In this document: positions 7,916 through 16,305 of the stretch, in pieces
Layout: every line of letters begins with the position of its first letter
Numbering within the stretch: the first letter of the stretch is position 1
Assembly (NCBI GenBank): GCA_022648295.1
Contig: JALCME010000030.1
Location: 1 to 40,606, forward strand
Length of the DNA stretch: 40,606 nucleotides
Direction: 5' to 3'
Origin: Bacteroides sp.
Lineage (GTDB): Bacteria; Bacteroidota; Bacteroidia; Bacteroidales; Bacteroidaceae
The notes under the pieces: model-generated
What the model was told of the DNA's origin: nothing
The model's input: only the letters and a program-made list of their open reading frames with translations
Database searches by the model: none
Program-made: the position numbers and the translations under genes

Positions 7916-9622
7916 ATGGAAAACTTTTATACCGAAATACCGGAACTCAAGTATCACTTGAACAACCCGATGATGGAACGCATCTGCGAACTGAAAGAAC
8001 GCGGATATCAAGATAAAGAAGAATATGACTATGCACCGCAGGATTATGCAGATGCAATGGATTCTTTCGATAAAGTACTCGAGATTACAGGCGGAATCAC
8101 AGGCGAAGTAATTGCCCCCAATGCCGAAGGTGTGGATGAGGAAGGACCTCATTGTGCCAACGGAAGGGTGGAATATGCCAGTGGAACAAGACAAAACCTT
8201 GACTCCATGGTAAAAGCTGGTTTGAACGGAATGACCATGCCGCGCCGTTTCGGAGGATTGAACTTCCCGATCACTCCATACACCATGTGCGCAGAAATTG
8301 TAGCAGCCGCTGATGCCGGATTCGGCAACATCTGGTCGTTACAGGATTGCATCGAGACCCTATATGAATTTGGAAACGAAGACCAACACAGCCGCTTCAT
8401 TCCCCGCATCTGTCAGGGTGAAACCATGTCAATGGACCTCACCGAACCGGATGCCGGTTCCGACCTGCAAAGTGTGATGCTGAAAGCAACATTCGATGAG
8501 GAAGCAAACTGCTGGCGGTTGAATGGAGTAAAACGTTTCATAACGAACGGTGATGCCGACATACACCTCGTATTGGCCCGTTCGGAAGAAGGAACTAAAG
8601 ACGGCCGCGGATTGTCCATGTTCATCTACGACAAACGCGAAGGCGGAGTCAATGTACGCCGCATTGAAAACAAGCTCGGCATCCACGGCTCCCCTACTTG
8701 TGAGCTCGTTTATAAAAATGCCAAGGCAGAACTCTGTGGTGACCGCAAGTTAGGTTTGATTAAATACGTCATGGCACTGATGAACGGTGCCCGTTTGGGT
8801 ATTGCTGCACAATCCGTAGGACTGTCACAGGCAGCCTACAATGAAGGTCTGGCTTATGCCAAAGACCGTAAACAATTCGACAAGGCAATCATTGAATTCC
8901 CCGCCGTGTATGACATGCTTGCCATTATGAAGGCCAAGTTGGATGCAGGACGTGCCCTGCTCTACCAAACTTCACGCTATGTTGATATTTACAAGGCTTT
9001 GGATGATATTTCCCGCGAACGCAAACTGACTCCGGAAGAACGTCAAGAGCAGAAGAAATATGCAAAACTGGCCGATTCTTTCACTCCGCTGGCTAAAGGG
9101 ATGAACTCCGAATATGCCAACCAGAATGCTTACGACTGCATCCAGATCCACGGAGGTTCAGGTTTCATGCTCGAATACGCCTGCCAGCGCATCTACCGTG
9201 ATGCCCGCATCACCAGTATCTATGAAGGGACAACCCAGTTGCAAACCGTCGCAGCCATCCGTTACGTAACTAATGGATCTTACATCGCCACCTTGCACGA
9301 CTACGAAGAAGTGCCTTGCAGCGAAGCAATGAAGCCCCTGATGGACCGTTTGAAAGAAATGACAAACAAATTTGAGGCATGTGCACATACCATAAAAGAA
9401 ACACAGAATCAGGAATTACTTGATTTTGTAGCCCGCCGTTTAATGGAGATGGCTGCCGTATGCGTGATGTCCCATCTGTTGGTTCAAGACGCTACCAGAG
9501 CTCCCGAACTGTTTGAAAAATCAGCCGTAGTTTACCTGAATTATGCAGAAGCCGAAGTAGAAAAGCACTTCAACTTCATCAGCAAGTTTAATGCAGAAGA
9601 ATTGGTAAACTACCGTAAATAA
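7916..9622 (+). CDS. Acyl-CoA dehydrogenase family protein
   Basis: This FAD-dependent acyl-CoA dehydrogenase would pass electrons to the EtfAB encoded just upstream. The 568-residue protein has the N-terminal helical domain, the FAD/substrate middle domain (MSMDLTEPDAGSDLQSV, then NGVKRFITNGDADIHLVLAR), and the C-terminal domain with RKQFDKAIIEFPAV and QIHGGSGFMLEYACQRIYRD. E437 in SIYEGTTQLQ fits the catalytic base of the family. A tail of about 120 residues after this makes it the long form (about 560-600 residues) rather than the 380-residue short-chain type. The substrate cannot be told from the sequence. Three stem-loops follow the stop codon. Confidence 0.92.
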   Translation: MENFYTEIPELKYHLNNPMMERICELKERGYQDKEEYDYAPQDYADAMDSFDKVLEITGGITGEVIAPNAEGVDEEGPHCANGRVEYASGTRQNLDSMVKAGLNGMTMPRRFGGLNFPITPYTMCAEIVAAADAGFGNIWSLQDCIETLYEFGNEDQHSRFIPRICQGETMSMDLTEPDAGSDLQSVMLKATFDEEANCWRLNGVKRFITNGDADIHLVLARSEEGTKDGRGLSMFIYDKREGGVNVRRIENKLGIHGSPTCELVYKNAKAELCGDRKLGLIKYVMALMNGARLGIAAQSVGLSQAAYNEGLAYAKDRKQFDKAIIEFPAVYDMLAIMKAKLDAGRALLYQTSRYVDIYKALDDISRERKLTPEERQEQKKYAKLADSFTPLAKGMNSEYANQNAYDCIQIHGGSGFMLEYACQRIYRDARITSIYEGTTQLQTVAAIRYVTNGSYIATLHDYEEVPCSEAMKPLMDRLKEMTNKFEACAHTIKETQNQELLDFVARRLMEMAAVCVMSHLLVQDATRAPELFEKSAVVYLNYAEAEVEKHFNFISKFNAEELVNYRK

Positions 9623-9627
9623 GAAAC

Positions 9628-9680
9628 ACAGCCTGATTCTCTTAATAAAGTAGATTGATGCTGTTATAAAAACAGGCTGT
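9628..9680 (+). terminator. Stem-loop just after the acyl-CoA dehydrogenase gene
   Basis: ACAGCCTG at 9628-9635 pairs with CAGGCTGT at 9673-9680, six bases after the stop codon. Only TTCT follows, so it may stabilise the mRNA end rather than terminate. Confidence 0.4.
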
Positions 9681-9689
9681 TTCTAAAGG

Positions 9690-9733
9690 AGAGTTTCACG
9701 AAAGAGGATTATATATTCTCAGGAAACTCTTTT
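9690..9733 (+). terminator. Second stem-loop with a short T-run
   Basis: AGAGTTTC at 9690-9697 pairs with GAAACTCT at 9723-9730, followed by TTT. It lies between the first stem-loop and the strong terminator and probably assists it. Confidence 0.4.
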
Positions 9734-9736
9734 AAG

Positions 9737-9789
9737 AAAGTCCCCTTATTTCTCCTCCTAATACAGGAAGGCCAAATAAGGGGACTTTT
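9737..9789 (+). terminator. Strong terminator of the etf-acyl-CoA dehydrogenase operon
   Basis: A perfect 15-bp stem is formed by AAAGTCCCCTTATTT (9737-9751) and AAATAAGGGGACTTT (9774-9788) around a 22-nt loop. The 3' arm ends in TTTT. The A-rich 5' side means it could also work for the opposite strand. Confidence 0.8.
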
Positions 9790-9865
9790 CATATTCAGAC
9801 CAGCCACCTCCATGAGAACACGAAAAAGTCCTGATCTTATAAGAATACAATCGCATCAAAACTTT

Positions 9866-9948
9866 ATCTTATAGAAATGCTCCATAGATTGAACCGTTTG
9901 CGGAAGTTCCGCATTACAAATTAAAGCTCAATCTTAAAGAAATGCTCC
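9866..9948. repeat. 18-bp direct repeat, two copies
   Basis: ATCTTATAGAAATGCTCC at 9866-9883 recurs as ATCTTAAAGAAATGCTCC at 9931-9948, one mismatch, 65 bp apart. It precedes the 22-bp-period array and no gene covers it. Confidence 0.6.
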
Positions 9949-9975
9949 TTTTTCATCTGAAACTTGACAATTTCT

Positions 9976-10138
9976 GTTCCATATTTCAGCAGTTAACGTT
10001 TATGGCCTAATAATTAGCGGTTCTGTTTAAGCTCGTTAGCGGTTCTATTTAGTGTAATTTGCAGTTCTATTTAAGCAAAATAGAAGTTCTACTTAAGCGA
10101 AATACCAGTTCTATTTTGAGGAGTTTGCTGTTCTGTTT
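9976..10138. repeat. 22-bp-period phased array of GTTCTATTT motifs
   Basis: The 9-mer GTTCT(A/G)(T/C)TT starts at 10020, 10042, 10064, 10086, 10108 and 10130, exactly 22 bp apart each time. A weaker copy, GTTCCATAT, sits in register at 9976. The 13-bp spacers differ but often begin AAGC and often end in AGCG, GCA or CCA. A 22-bp period equals about two helical turns, so all motifs face one side of the DNA. The period is not a multiple of three, so this is not a repeat peptide. The same motif in the same register occurs at 38994-39068. Confidence 0.85.
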
Positions 10139-10226
10139 TCAGCACTTATTTCCACACCTATAAGAATAGCTCATGCCTGTAAACCGGTCAATCATATCCT
10201 CCACCGTCAGACAAACACTACACGAC

Positions 10227-10514
10227 TCATTGGAAAAGCCTCAACTGATTGCGTAACTCACATATCTCCCGTTGCATCTCATCCATACGCCCTAATAAAT
10301 GATGAATCGCATCAATGCCTTCTATATTGATAGACAAATCATAATACATCCGGCTATACTGTTCCAAATCAGGTAATTGAGAGTAAGACAAACAACGTTC
10401 CCCTCCTTCCGAAAAAACATCTATCAGGCCGCCTTCCTCCAATAAATCAATAAAAGAAGGTTCTATGTTACACTTACGGCAATAATCGCTAATAATAATC
10501 AATTCGTCTTGCAT
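10227..10514 (-). CDS. CbpM-like chaperone modulator (MerR-like)
   Basis: The 95-residue protein resembles CbpM, a MerR-type helix-turn-helix protein that in E. coli binds and inhibits the J-domain protein CbpA. The first 60 residues (ISDYCRKCNIEPSFIDLLEEGGLIDV) fit the MerR-like fold. The C-terminal part (IHHLLGRMDEMQREICELRNQLRLF) is a predicted coiled coil. The gene follows the cbpA-like gene by 17 bp on the same strand, which is the classical cbpA-cbpM arrangement and the main support for the call. Confidence 0.8.
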   Translation of the reverse strand: MQDELIIISDYCRKCNIEPSFIDLLEEGGLIDVFSEGGERCLSYSQLPDLEQYSRMYYDLSINIEGIDAIHHLLGRMDEMQREICELRNQLRLFQ

Positions 10515-10531
10515 AGTTCAATCTCCCCTTA

Positions 10532-11536
10532 TTAATTCATACGTTGAAGTTGGCGGAACAGCTCCTTTTGACGCTCCGTCAGATTAGTCGGAAGTTTCAC
10601 GGAGTAAGTCACAATGAGATCACCGGCCTGCCCCTCCTTCTTATAAACAGGGAATCCCTTGCCTTTCAAACGAACCTTCGCTCCGTTTTGTATTCCGGGA
10701 TGTACTTTCAGTTTCACCCGGCCATCCAATGTGTCAACAACCAATTCACCACCCAACACAGCTGTATAAAGATCAACCGGTACATCTACATACAAATCAT
10801 CCCCCAATCGTTTAAAGATAGGATCGTCGGGAATGACAAACGTAAGATATAAGTCTCCGGCAGGCCCATTATTGACTCCTTCGCCACCATACCCCTTCAG
10901 CTTAATGACCTGACCATTTGCCACACCCGCAGGAATAGTGATACGTACATTCTTGCCGTTCACCGTCAATACCTGCTTATGGGTTTGTGCAGCCTCCCGC
11001 AAGGTAAGCGTTAAATCGGCATGATAATCCTGTCCGCGAAAACCGGAATCTCTGCTTCCACGCTTACGATGCCCGAACAATGACTCGAAGAAATCTGAGA
11101 ATCCCCCTTCATTACCGGAAAACTCCTGTCCGTCCGACGAGTACCAATACGCTCCATTGCTTGTTCCTCCCCCGGAAGCACCAAAAGGATTACCTTCTCC
11201 GGCAAAACCTCTTCCAAAAGGATTGCTAGAACCTGCACCAGCTCCTCCGGCAAAGCCACTAAAACCACCGGCTTGCTGTTGGGCCCGCTTCTGCGCTTCA
11301 AACTCTTCGGCATGCTGCCAATGCTCCCCGTACTCATCATACTTTTTACGCTTTTCGGGATCGCTCAACACTTCGTTAGCTTCATTTACCGCCTGAAACT
11401 TATCCTTGGCAGTAGGATCATTCGGATTCAGGTCAGGGTGATACTTACGTGCCAACTTACGGAACGCCTTTTTAACATCACTCTGAGAAGCCGTTTTATC
11501 CACTCCAAGAACCTTATAATAATCAATAAATGCCAT
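10532..11536 (-). CDS. CbpA-type DnaJ-family co-chaperone
   Basis: This J-domain co-chaperone stimulates the Hsp70 ATPase; the E. coli relative CbpA also binds curved DNA. Residues 1-70 are the J domain with the HPD motif in ARKYHPDLNPND. A Gly/Phe-rich linker follows (GGFSGFAGGAGAGSSNPFGRGF and onward), then two C-terminal substrate-binding domains from about residue 165. There is no CXXCXGXG zinc-finger region, so it is CbpA/class B rather than DnaJ proper. I start at the ATG at 11536 (MAFIDYYKVLGVDK); an upstream TTG would add two residues. The length is 334. It is cotranscribed with the cbpM-like gene. Confidence 0.9.
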   Translation of the reverse strand: MAFIDYYKVLGVDKTASQSDVKKAFRKLARKYHPDLNPNDPTAKDKFQAVNEANEVLSDPEKRKKYDEYGEHWQHAEEFEAQKRAQQQAGGFSGFAGGAGAGSSNPFGRGFAGEGNPFGASGGGTSNGAYWYSSDGQEFSGNEGGFSDFFESLFGHRKRGSRDSGFRGQDYHADLTLTLREAAQTHKQVLTVNGKNVRITIPAGVANGQVIKLKGYGGEGVNNGPAGDLYLTFVIPDDPIFKRLGDDLYVDVPVDLYTAVLGGELVVDTLDGRVKLKVHPGIQNGAKVRLKGKGFPVYKKEGQAGDLIVTYSVKLPTNLTERQKELFRQLQRMN

Positions 11537-11808
11537 AGTCAATCAGTTTAATATCTACTTCATATAGTACAACAAACAATACTCCAAGTGGGTTCTTTAA
11601 TCTTTAAAATATATCAATAACCATTAAATAAAGTCTGCTTTATTACTAAAACACTGTTTATTAACACCTTAAGCATTTAATATTAGCAAAACAATGCTCT
11701 TGTTATTCTAAATATATGCAAACGACACATAACAACACTTAATTATTCAAGAGAAAACATTCTAAAATACGTAGAAACTACTTTATTTGTATAAAAATAA
11801 ACCAACTA

Positions 11809-14358
11809 ATGGAAAACGCTTCCCATACCTTAAAAATAAACTCATTGGTGAGAAGTAATCAGTGGCTTTGGATCTTTATTTTTATTTGTACCAGTTTGCA
11901 AGTAAAAGCTGGCGAATGGATACGAATCAATCAGTTAGGTTACTTGCCCCAATCGGTTAAAGTAGCAGTATTCCTAAGTGAAGAACCAGTTAGTGTAAAC
12001 AAATACTCACTAATCGACGCTTTCACTGGAGAAGTGGTAAAGACTTTCACATCCCCCAAATCTACCGGCAAATACGGTAAAATGCAAAGTACCTACCGAC
12101 TGGACTTTAGCAGTTTTGTGCAACCGGGGGTATATTACCTCAAAGCAAATAATGCCGTTTCCCCTCGTTTTCCTGTCAATGCCAACGTGTACAACGGAAC
12201 GGCCGATTTCCTTTTAAACTATATGCGCCAGCAACGTTGCGGATACAACCCGTTCCTTAAAGACAGTTGTCATGTGCACGACGGCTATATTGTTTATCAC
12301 CCTACCAAGACAGGCCAACACATTGATGTACGCGGCGGATGGCATGATGCAACAGACTACCTGCAATACACCACAACTTCGGCCAACGCCATTTATCAAC
12401 TGATGTTTGCCTATCAGCAAAACCCGGAATCATTCACCGACACGCACGATGCTGCCGGACTACCCGGTGCCAATGGCATTCCCGACATCGTAGATGAAAT
12501 AAAATGGGGACTGGACTGGCTGAACCGCATGAACCCCGAACCCGGTGAAATGTACAATCAGATAGCCGACGACCGTGACCATGCGGGCATGCGGCTTCCC
12601 AATAAGGACAAAGTGGATTACGGATATGGTCCGGGAGAAGGACGCCCCGTATATTATTGTAGCGGGCAACCGCAATCACGGGGCAAGTTCATGAATGCCA
12701 CAACAGGTGTGGCCAGCACTGCCGGCAAGTTTGCTTCCTGCTTCGCAATGGGAGCACGCATACTGAAAGATTTTTATCCTGAGTTTGCCGCCGAGATAGG
12801 AGCCAAAGCTGATGCCGCATACCAGGAAGGCATCAAAAAGCCGGGAGCCTGTCAGACGGCCTCCGTTCTCTCCCCCTATATTTACGAAGAAGACAACTGG
12901 GTGGACGATATGGAATTGGGAGCGATTGAGCTCTACAAAAATACACATGACTCTAAATACCTGAAACAGGCCATTGAATACGGTCGCCGCGAACCCGTCA
13001 CCCCTTGGATGGGAGCAGACAGTGCCCGTCACTATCAATGGTATCCATTCATGAACATGGGTCATTATTACTTAGCACAAACCTCGAGCAAACGATTGAC
13101 CAATGAGTTCATCCGCAACATGCGTAGTGGCATCCGGCGCACTTACGAGAAAGCGGTGGACAGCCCGTTCCTCCACGGCATTCCTTACATCTGGTGCTCC
13201 AATAACCTTACCGTTGCCATGCTCACCCAATGCAGACTTTACAGGGAACTGACAGGTGACAACACTTACCGAGAGATGGAAACATCCATGCTCGACTGGT
13301 TATTTGGCTGCAACCCATGGGGTACCAGCATGATCGTAGAACTCCCACTTTATGGGGACTACCCTTCACAACCACATTCCTCCCTATTCAATGCAGGAGT
13401 GGGTACAACAACCGGCGGACTAGTCGACGGACCGGTTTACCGTACTATCTTCGAAAGCCTGCGCGGAGCAAATATGACAGGCATTCCCGGTACTCCCGGA
13501 CAAGATTATGAGCGCTTCCAGCCCGATATGATGGTGTACCATGATGCTATTCATGACTATTCCACCAACGAGCCGACCATGGACGGCACAGCCAGCCTCA
13601 CCTACTACCTCTCTGCCATGCAAAAGGAAGGCATGGAGCAGGCGGGAATCAAGCAAGATAAGAATATATATGTGGACGGCGGGATTATCCGTACCGATCC
13701 TTCTAAAAAGCAACTATCACTGGTATTTACCGCTGCCGATAAAGCAGATGGAGCAGACGCCATTATCAAGACCTTGAAGAAATATAAGATTAAAGGTGGT
13801 TTCTTCTTCACCGGAGAATTTTATCAACTCTATCCAGACGTTGTCAAACGGCTTCGGTCCGAAGGTCATCTGGTAGGCAGTCACAGTTACGGTCACTTGC
13901 TTTACATGCCATGGGGCGCAAGAGATTCCATGCTGGTCACCCGTAAACAGTTCGAAGATGATATGATGCAGAGTTACGCCACACTTCGTAAAGCCGGCAT
14001 CGAATACAAAGACGCTCCTGTGTTTATTCCACCTTATGAATATTACAACGGAAAAATAGCGGCATGGGCAAAAGACATGGGAATTCAGGTCATCAACTAT
14101 ACTCCCGGAACAACAAGCAATGCCGATTACACTACCCCGGATATGAAAAACTACCGGAGTAGTAAGACGATATACAACAAAATAATGGAAGTGGAAAAGG
14201 CAAAAGGACTGAACGGTTATATTCTGCTCATTCACTTTGGAACAGATGTCAAGCGTACGGACAAGTTTTATAACGGCTATTTAGATCGGATGATCAAAAC
14301 ACTGGAACGGAAAGGGTACACTTTTGTTCCTATATTACAAGCTGTTGGCTACAAATAG
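11809..14358 (+). CDS. GH9 glycoside hydrolase fused to a polysaccharide deacetylase-like domain
   Basis: The 849-residue protein is probably exported: an N-terminal signal with hydrophobic core WLWIFIFICTSL ends near residue 35. Residues 37-135 form the Ig-like CelD_N domain (WIRINQLGYLP). Residues 140-615 form the GH9 (alpha/alpha)6 catalytic domain with the base/nucleophile region GGWHDATDY (D180, D183) and the proton-donor region DYSTNEPTMDG (E588). Residues 635-849 resemble a NodB/CE4 polysaccharide deacetylase, with HSYGH (H692, H696) as metal ligands. The usual catalytic Asp-Asp motif (TFDD) reads FTAADK (641-645), so deacetylase activity is doubtful. GH9 enzymes cut beta-1,4-glucans; the fusion suggests a substituted glucan or related polymer. 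No SusC/D genes are adjacent. Confidence 0.88.
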   Translation: MENASHTLKINSLVRSNQWLWIFIFICTSLQVKAGEWIRINQLGYLPQSVKVAVFLSEEPVSVNKYSLIDAFTGEVVKTFTSPKSTGKYGKMQSTYRLDFSSFVQPGVYYLKANNAVSPRFPVNANVYNGTADFLLNYMRQQRCGYNPFLKDSCHVHDGYIVYHPTKTGQHIDVRGGWHDATDYLQYTTTSANAIYQLMFAYQQNPESFTDTHDAAGLPGANGIPDIVDEIKWGLDWLNRMNPEPGEMYNQIADDRDHAGMRLPNKDKVDYGYGPGEGRPVYYCSGQPQSRGKFMNATTGVASTAGKFASCFAMGARILKDFYPEFAAEIGAKADAAYQEGIKKPGACQTASVLSPYIYEEDNWVDDMELGAIELYKNTHDSKYLKQAIEYGRREPVTPWMGADSARHYQWYPFMNMGHYYLAQTSSKRLTNEFIRNMRSGIRRTYEKAVDSPFLHGIPYIWCSNNLTVAMLTQCRLYRELTGDNTYREMETSMLDWLFGCNPWGTSMIVELPLYGDYPSQPHSSLFNAGVGTTTGGLVDGPVYRTIFESLRGANMTGIPGTPGQDYERFQPDMMVYHDAIHDYSTNEPTMDGTASLTYYLSAMQKEGMEQAGIKQDKNIYVDGGIIRTDPSKKQLSLVFTAADKADGADAIIKTLKKYKIKGGFFFTGEFYQLYPDVVKRLRSEGHLVGSHSYGHLLYMPWGARDSMLVTRKQFEDDMMQSYATLRKAGIEYKDAPVFIPPYEYYNGKIAAWAKDMGIQVINYTPGTTSNADYTTPDMKNYRSSKTIYNKIMEVEKAKGLNGYILLIHFGTDVKRTDKFYNGYLDRMIKTLERKGYTFVPILQAVGYK

Positions 14359-14591
14359 AGATTAATATTAGACCATCGATATAAGAACGTCGAACTAGAA
14401 GAAAAGGTTATATAGAAATACCAAAGGGAGGCAACGGTATAATAGCAATTATAAAAGCTGAAATAAGTGCAAAAGGCATAAAGAAACAGTAAAACAGGAT
14501 TCATATCAAATAAGAAAGGATAGTTTAGTTTAATCAAATGATTATCAAACAGTAGGTATTAAAATTTAATATTCAATCGGTTTGTTTTCAG

Positions 14592-14662
14592 TAAACTCCC
14601 TCCCGCCCCCAAGGGAGGAAGTTTCAGGAAAAGCTCCCTGCCTGTGAAGGTCTGGAGCTTTT
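14592..14662 (-). terminator. Tandem stem-loops abutting the antitoxin remnant
   Basis: AAAAGCTCC (14629-14637) pairs with GGAGCTTTT (14654-14662), directly after the remnant's stop on the minus strand and ending in TTTT in that direction. A second stem of AAACTCCCTCC with GGAGGAAGTTT (one mismatch) lies at about 14592-14623. The set may serve both strands. Confidence 0.5.
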
Positions 14663-14909
14663 ATCTTATCATTCTATTCCGTTCCACTACCCTTTTTAAT
14701 TCTTCATCACCCCTCCGGAGAATATCCATCATCGCAGGGGACTTCATGATATATTCGGTTTCCTTAATAGCGTTGTATTCTTCCAGTGAAATGACTATAC
14801 ACTCTCATTCCCGGAACGGCGAACAATTAGCGATTCACTATCATTTATGACCCCATCAAGATAAGCCTTGAGGTTATTTCCTTAGTTCTGAGTAATTAAT
14901 TGTTTTCAC
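14661..14909 (-). pseudogene. Frameshifted YefM/Phd-family antitoxin remnant
   Basis: Reading the minus strand across frames gives a YefM-type antitoxin. A GTG at 14907-14909 opens KTINYSELR; after a frameshift comes NLKAYLDGVINDSESLIV then RRSGNESV; after a second frameshift comes VISLEEYNAIKETEYIMKSP, then an altered tail ending at the stop at 14661. The motifs KTINYSELR, NLKAYLD and VISLEEYNAIKETE are characteristic of Bacteroides YefM/Axe antitoxins of about 80-90 residues. Two indels and a GTG in place of the expected ATG show that the gene is dead. No YoeB/Txe toxin is readable just downstream (minus direction, below 14660), so the toxin seems to be lost. Confidence 0.75.
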
Positions 14910-14977
14910 AATTTCTTTTATCTATCAGTATAAATAAAAGTACTTGTATTTGTACAGACAAGAGATTTAATGTCTTT

Positions 14978-15071
14978 CTTTGATTTCAAACACCATTTAC
15001 TCTAATCGCAATTAAGCTGGCAAGCGTCGTTTTTCCTGACCCTTTGATTTCAAGCACTATTTACTCTAATC
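14978..15071. repeat. 30-bp direct repeat, two copies
   Basis: A 30-bp sequence beginning CTTTGATTTCAA and ending ATTTACTCTAATC occurs at 14978-15007 and 15042-15071 with two mismatches, separated by 34 bp. No third good copy follows. It lies in the gap downstream of the threonine aldolase gene. Confidence 0.65.
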
Positions 15072-15145
15072 CCTTGATTGTAAATATTCTGTAACAATCC
15101 CTTGCGTACCGGATAAGCAAAATGCGCCAGCCTGCTTCTCTATTG

Positions 15146-16171
15146 TTATTTCTTGAGGCTCTCTCTTGCCGCTTGCAACAAAGTCTCTATATCTTCTTCC
15201 GTTGTATCAAAGGAAGTTACGAAACGAATTTCATTCTCCGCTTCATTCCAGAAATAGAAGAAATAAGACTTCAACAAGGTATCTATAGCCTGACGTGGCA
15301 TGGCGAGAAAGAGCTGATTACTTTCCATCTTTTGAGTGAAACGTACACCCGGAAGTTCTTTCAACCCGTCATACAGCCTCTTCGCCATTGCATTGGCATG
15401 GGTGGCATTCTTCTTCCACAGCTCATCAGTTAAGTAAGCCGTAAACTGACAGGAAAGATAGCGTAGCTTGGAAGCCAATTGTGCCGACTGCTTCCTGATA
15501 AAACGAGCTTCCTTTGTTAAGGCCGGATTGAGAACAATGACACTTTCTCCCAACATCAATCCATTCTTCGTTCCGCCAAAGCTAAGGATATCGATGCCAC
15601 AATCAACTGTGATTTCTTTGAAAGTACAGTTTAAAGCGACACATGCATTAGCCAGGCGGGCACCATCCATATGCACATACAATCCATACTTATGAGCCAA
15701 CGCAGTCAACGCTTTCAACTCCGTCTGAGTATACACAGTCCCCAACTCGGTACATTGAGAAATGTAGATAGCTCCCGGTTGTGAGTGGTGTTGCTCTCCG
15801 AAATTCTTTAAGTAAGGACGTACCAACTCCGGAGTTAACTTCCCGTCCGATGTCTTCACCGGACTAACCTGACATCCTGTCATACGGGCCGGAGAACCAC
15901 ATTCGTCCACATAAATATGTGCTGTCTCCGCACATATGATGGAATTATAGGGACGTGTCACTATTTGCAAAGCAATAGCATTGCTTCCCGTACCATTAAA
16001 GACGAATAACGGTTCACAATCGGGAGAGAAAGCTTCTTTTACCTTACATACAGCTTCTTTTGTCCAGGGATCATCGCCATATCCCACTGCATGGTCTTTA
16101 TTAGCACGGTTCAATGCCTCCATGACCAAAGGATGCACTCCCGAATTATTATCCGATGCAAAACTTCTCAT
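15146..16171 (-). CDS. ltaE: Low-specificity L-threonine aldolase
   Basis: This PLP-dependent enzyme cleaves threonine or allo-threonine to glycine and acetaldehyde in the cytoplasm. The 341-residue protein shows the family features: FASDNNSGVHPLVMEA at the start, VFNGTGSNAIALQ in the cofactor-binding region, HMDGARLANACVAL with the PLP-contacting Asp, and K202 in SFGGTKNG as the Schiff-base lysine. The length is normal for the family. It is transcribed alone, with a separate winged-helix gene and its terminator upstream. The symbol is given by family; strict substrate preference cannot be read from the sequence. Confidence 0.9.
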   Translation of the reverse strand: MRSFASDNNSGVHPLVMEALNRANKDHAVGYGDDPWTKEAVCKVKEAFSPDCEPLFVFNGTGSNAIALQIVTRPYNSIICAETAHIYVDECGSPARMTGCQVSPVKTSDGKLTPELVRPYLKNFGEQHHSQPGAIYISQCTELGTVYTQTELKALTALAHKYGLYVHMDGARLANACVALNCTFKEITVDCGIDILSFGGTKNGLMLGESVIVLNPALTKEARFIRKQSAQLASKLRYLSCQFTAYLTDELWKKNATHANAMAKRLYDGLKELPGVRFTQKMESNQLFLAMPRQAIDTLLKSYFFYFWNEAENEIRFVTSFDTTEEDIETLLQAARESLKK

Positions 16172-16249
16172 AATACTCTATTTTAAATATATACCTATTT
16201 CTAAAAGCTGTGCAAAGGAACAAAATAATCTGCTATCATAAAAGCACAA

Positions 16250-16279
16250 ATGGCATGGATTTCAATAAATCCATGCCAT
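16250..16279 (-). terminator. Terminator of the winged-helix gene
   Basis: A perfect 13-bp stem is made by ATGGCATGGATTT (16250-16262) and AAATCCATGCCAT (16267-16279) with a 4-nt loop. On the minus strand it is followed by TTGTGCTTTT. It lies 26 bp past the stop of the 72-residue winged-helix gene. Confidence 0.75.
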
Positions 16280-16305
16280 CTATACTTTTACTTATCAAAC
16301 TAAAC

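Larger units (their letters stand above)
9623..10226. other. Non-coding interval between acyl-CoA dehydrogenase and cbpM-like genes
   Basis: This stretch of about 600 bp lies between converging genes. It holds three stem-loops (9628-9789), an 18-bp direct repeat (9866-9948) and the 22-bp-period array (9976-10138). I see no credible open frame in it. Confidence 0.75.
14359..15145. other. Non-coding interval with a broken antitoxin and repeats
   Basis: This gap of about 790 bp holds two stem-loops (14592-14662), a frameshifted YefM-type antitoxin remnant (14661-14909, minus) and a two-copy 30-bp repeat (14978-15071). The rest shows nothing I recognise. Short open frames here lack family signals. 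Confidence 0.65.

Noticed and set aside
9976..10138. Repeat-peptide gene
   Set aside because: The 22-bp period shifts the reading frame every unit, so no repeat protein can be encoded.
13717..14235. 172-codon minus-strand frame
   Set aside because: Antisense to the deacetylase-like domain of the GH9 fusion; no homology pattern.
14644..14850. 68-codon plus-strand frame
   Set aside because: It is the antisense of the YefM-type antitoxin remnant, whose motifs are recognisable on the minus strand.
14978..15071. CRISPR array
   Set aside because: Only two imperfect repeats, no third copy in register and no cas gene in the window; kept only as a direct repeat.
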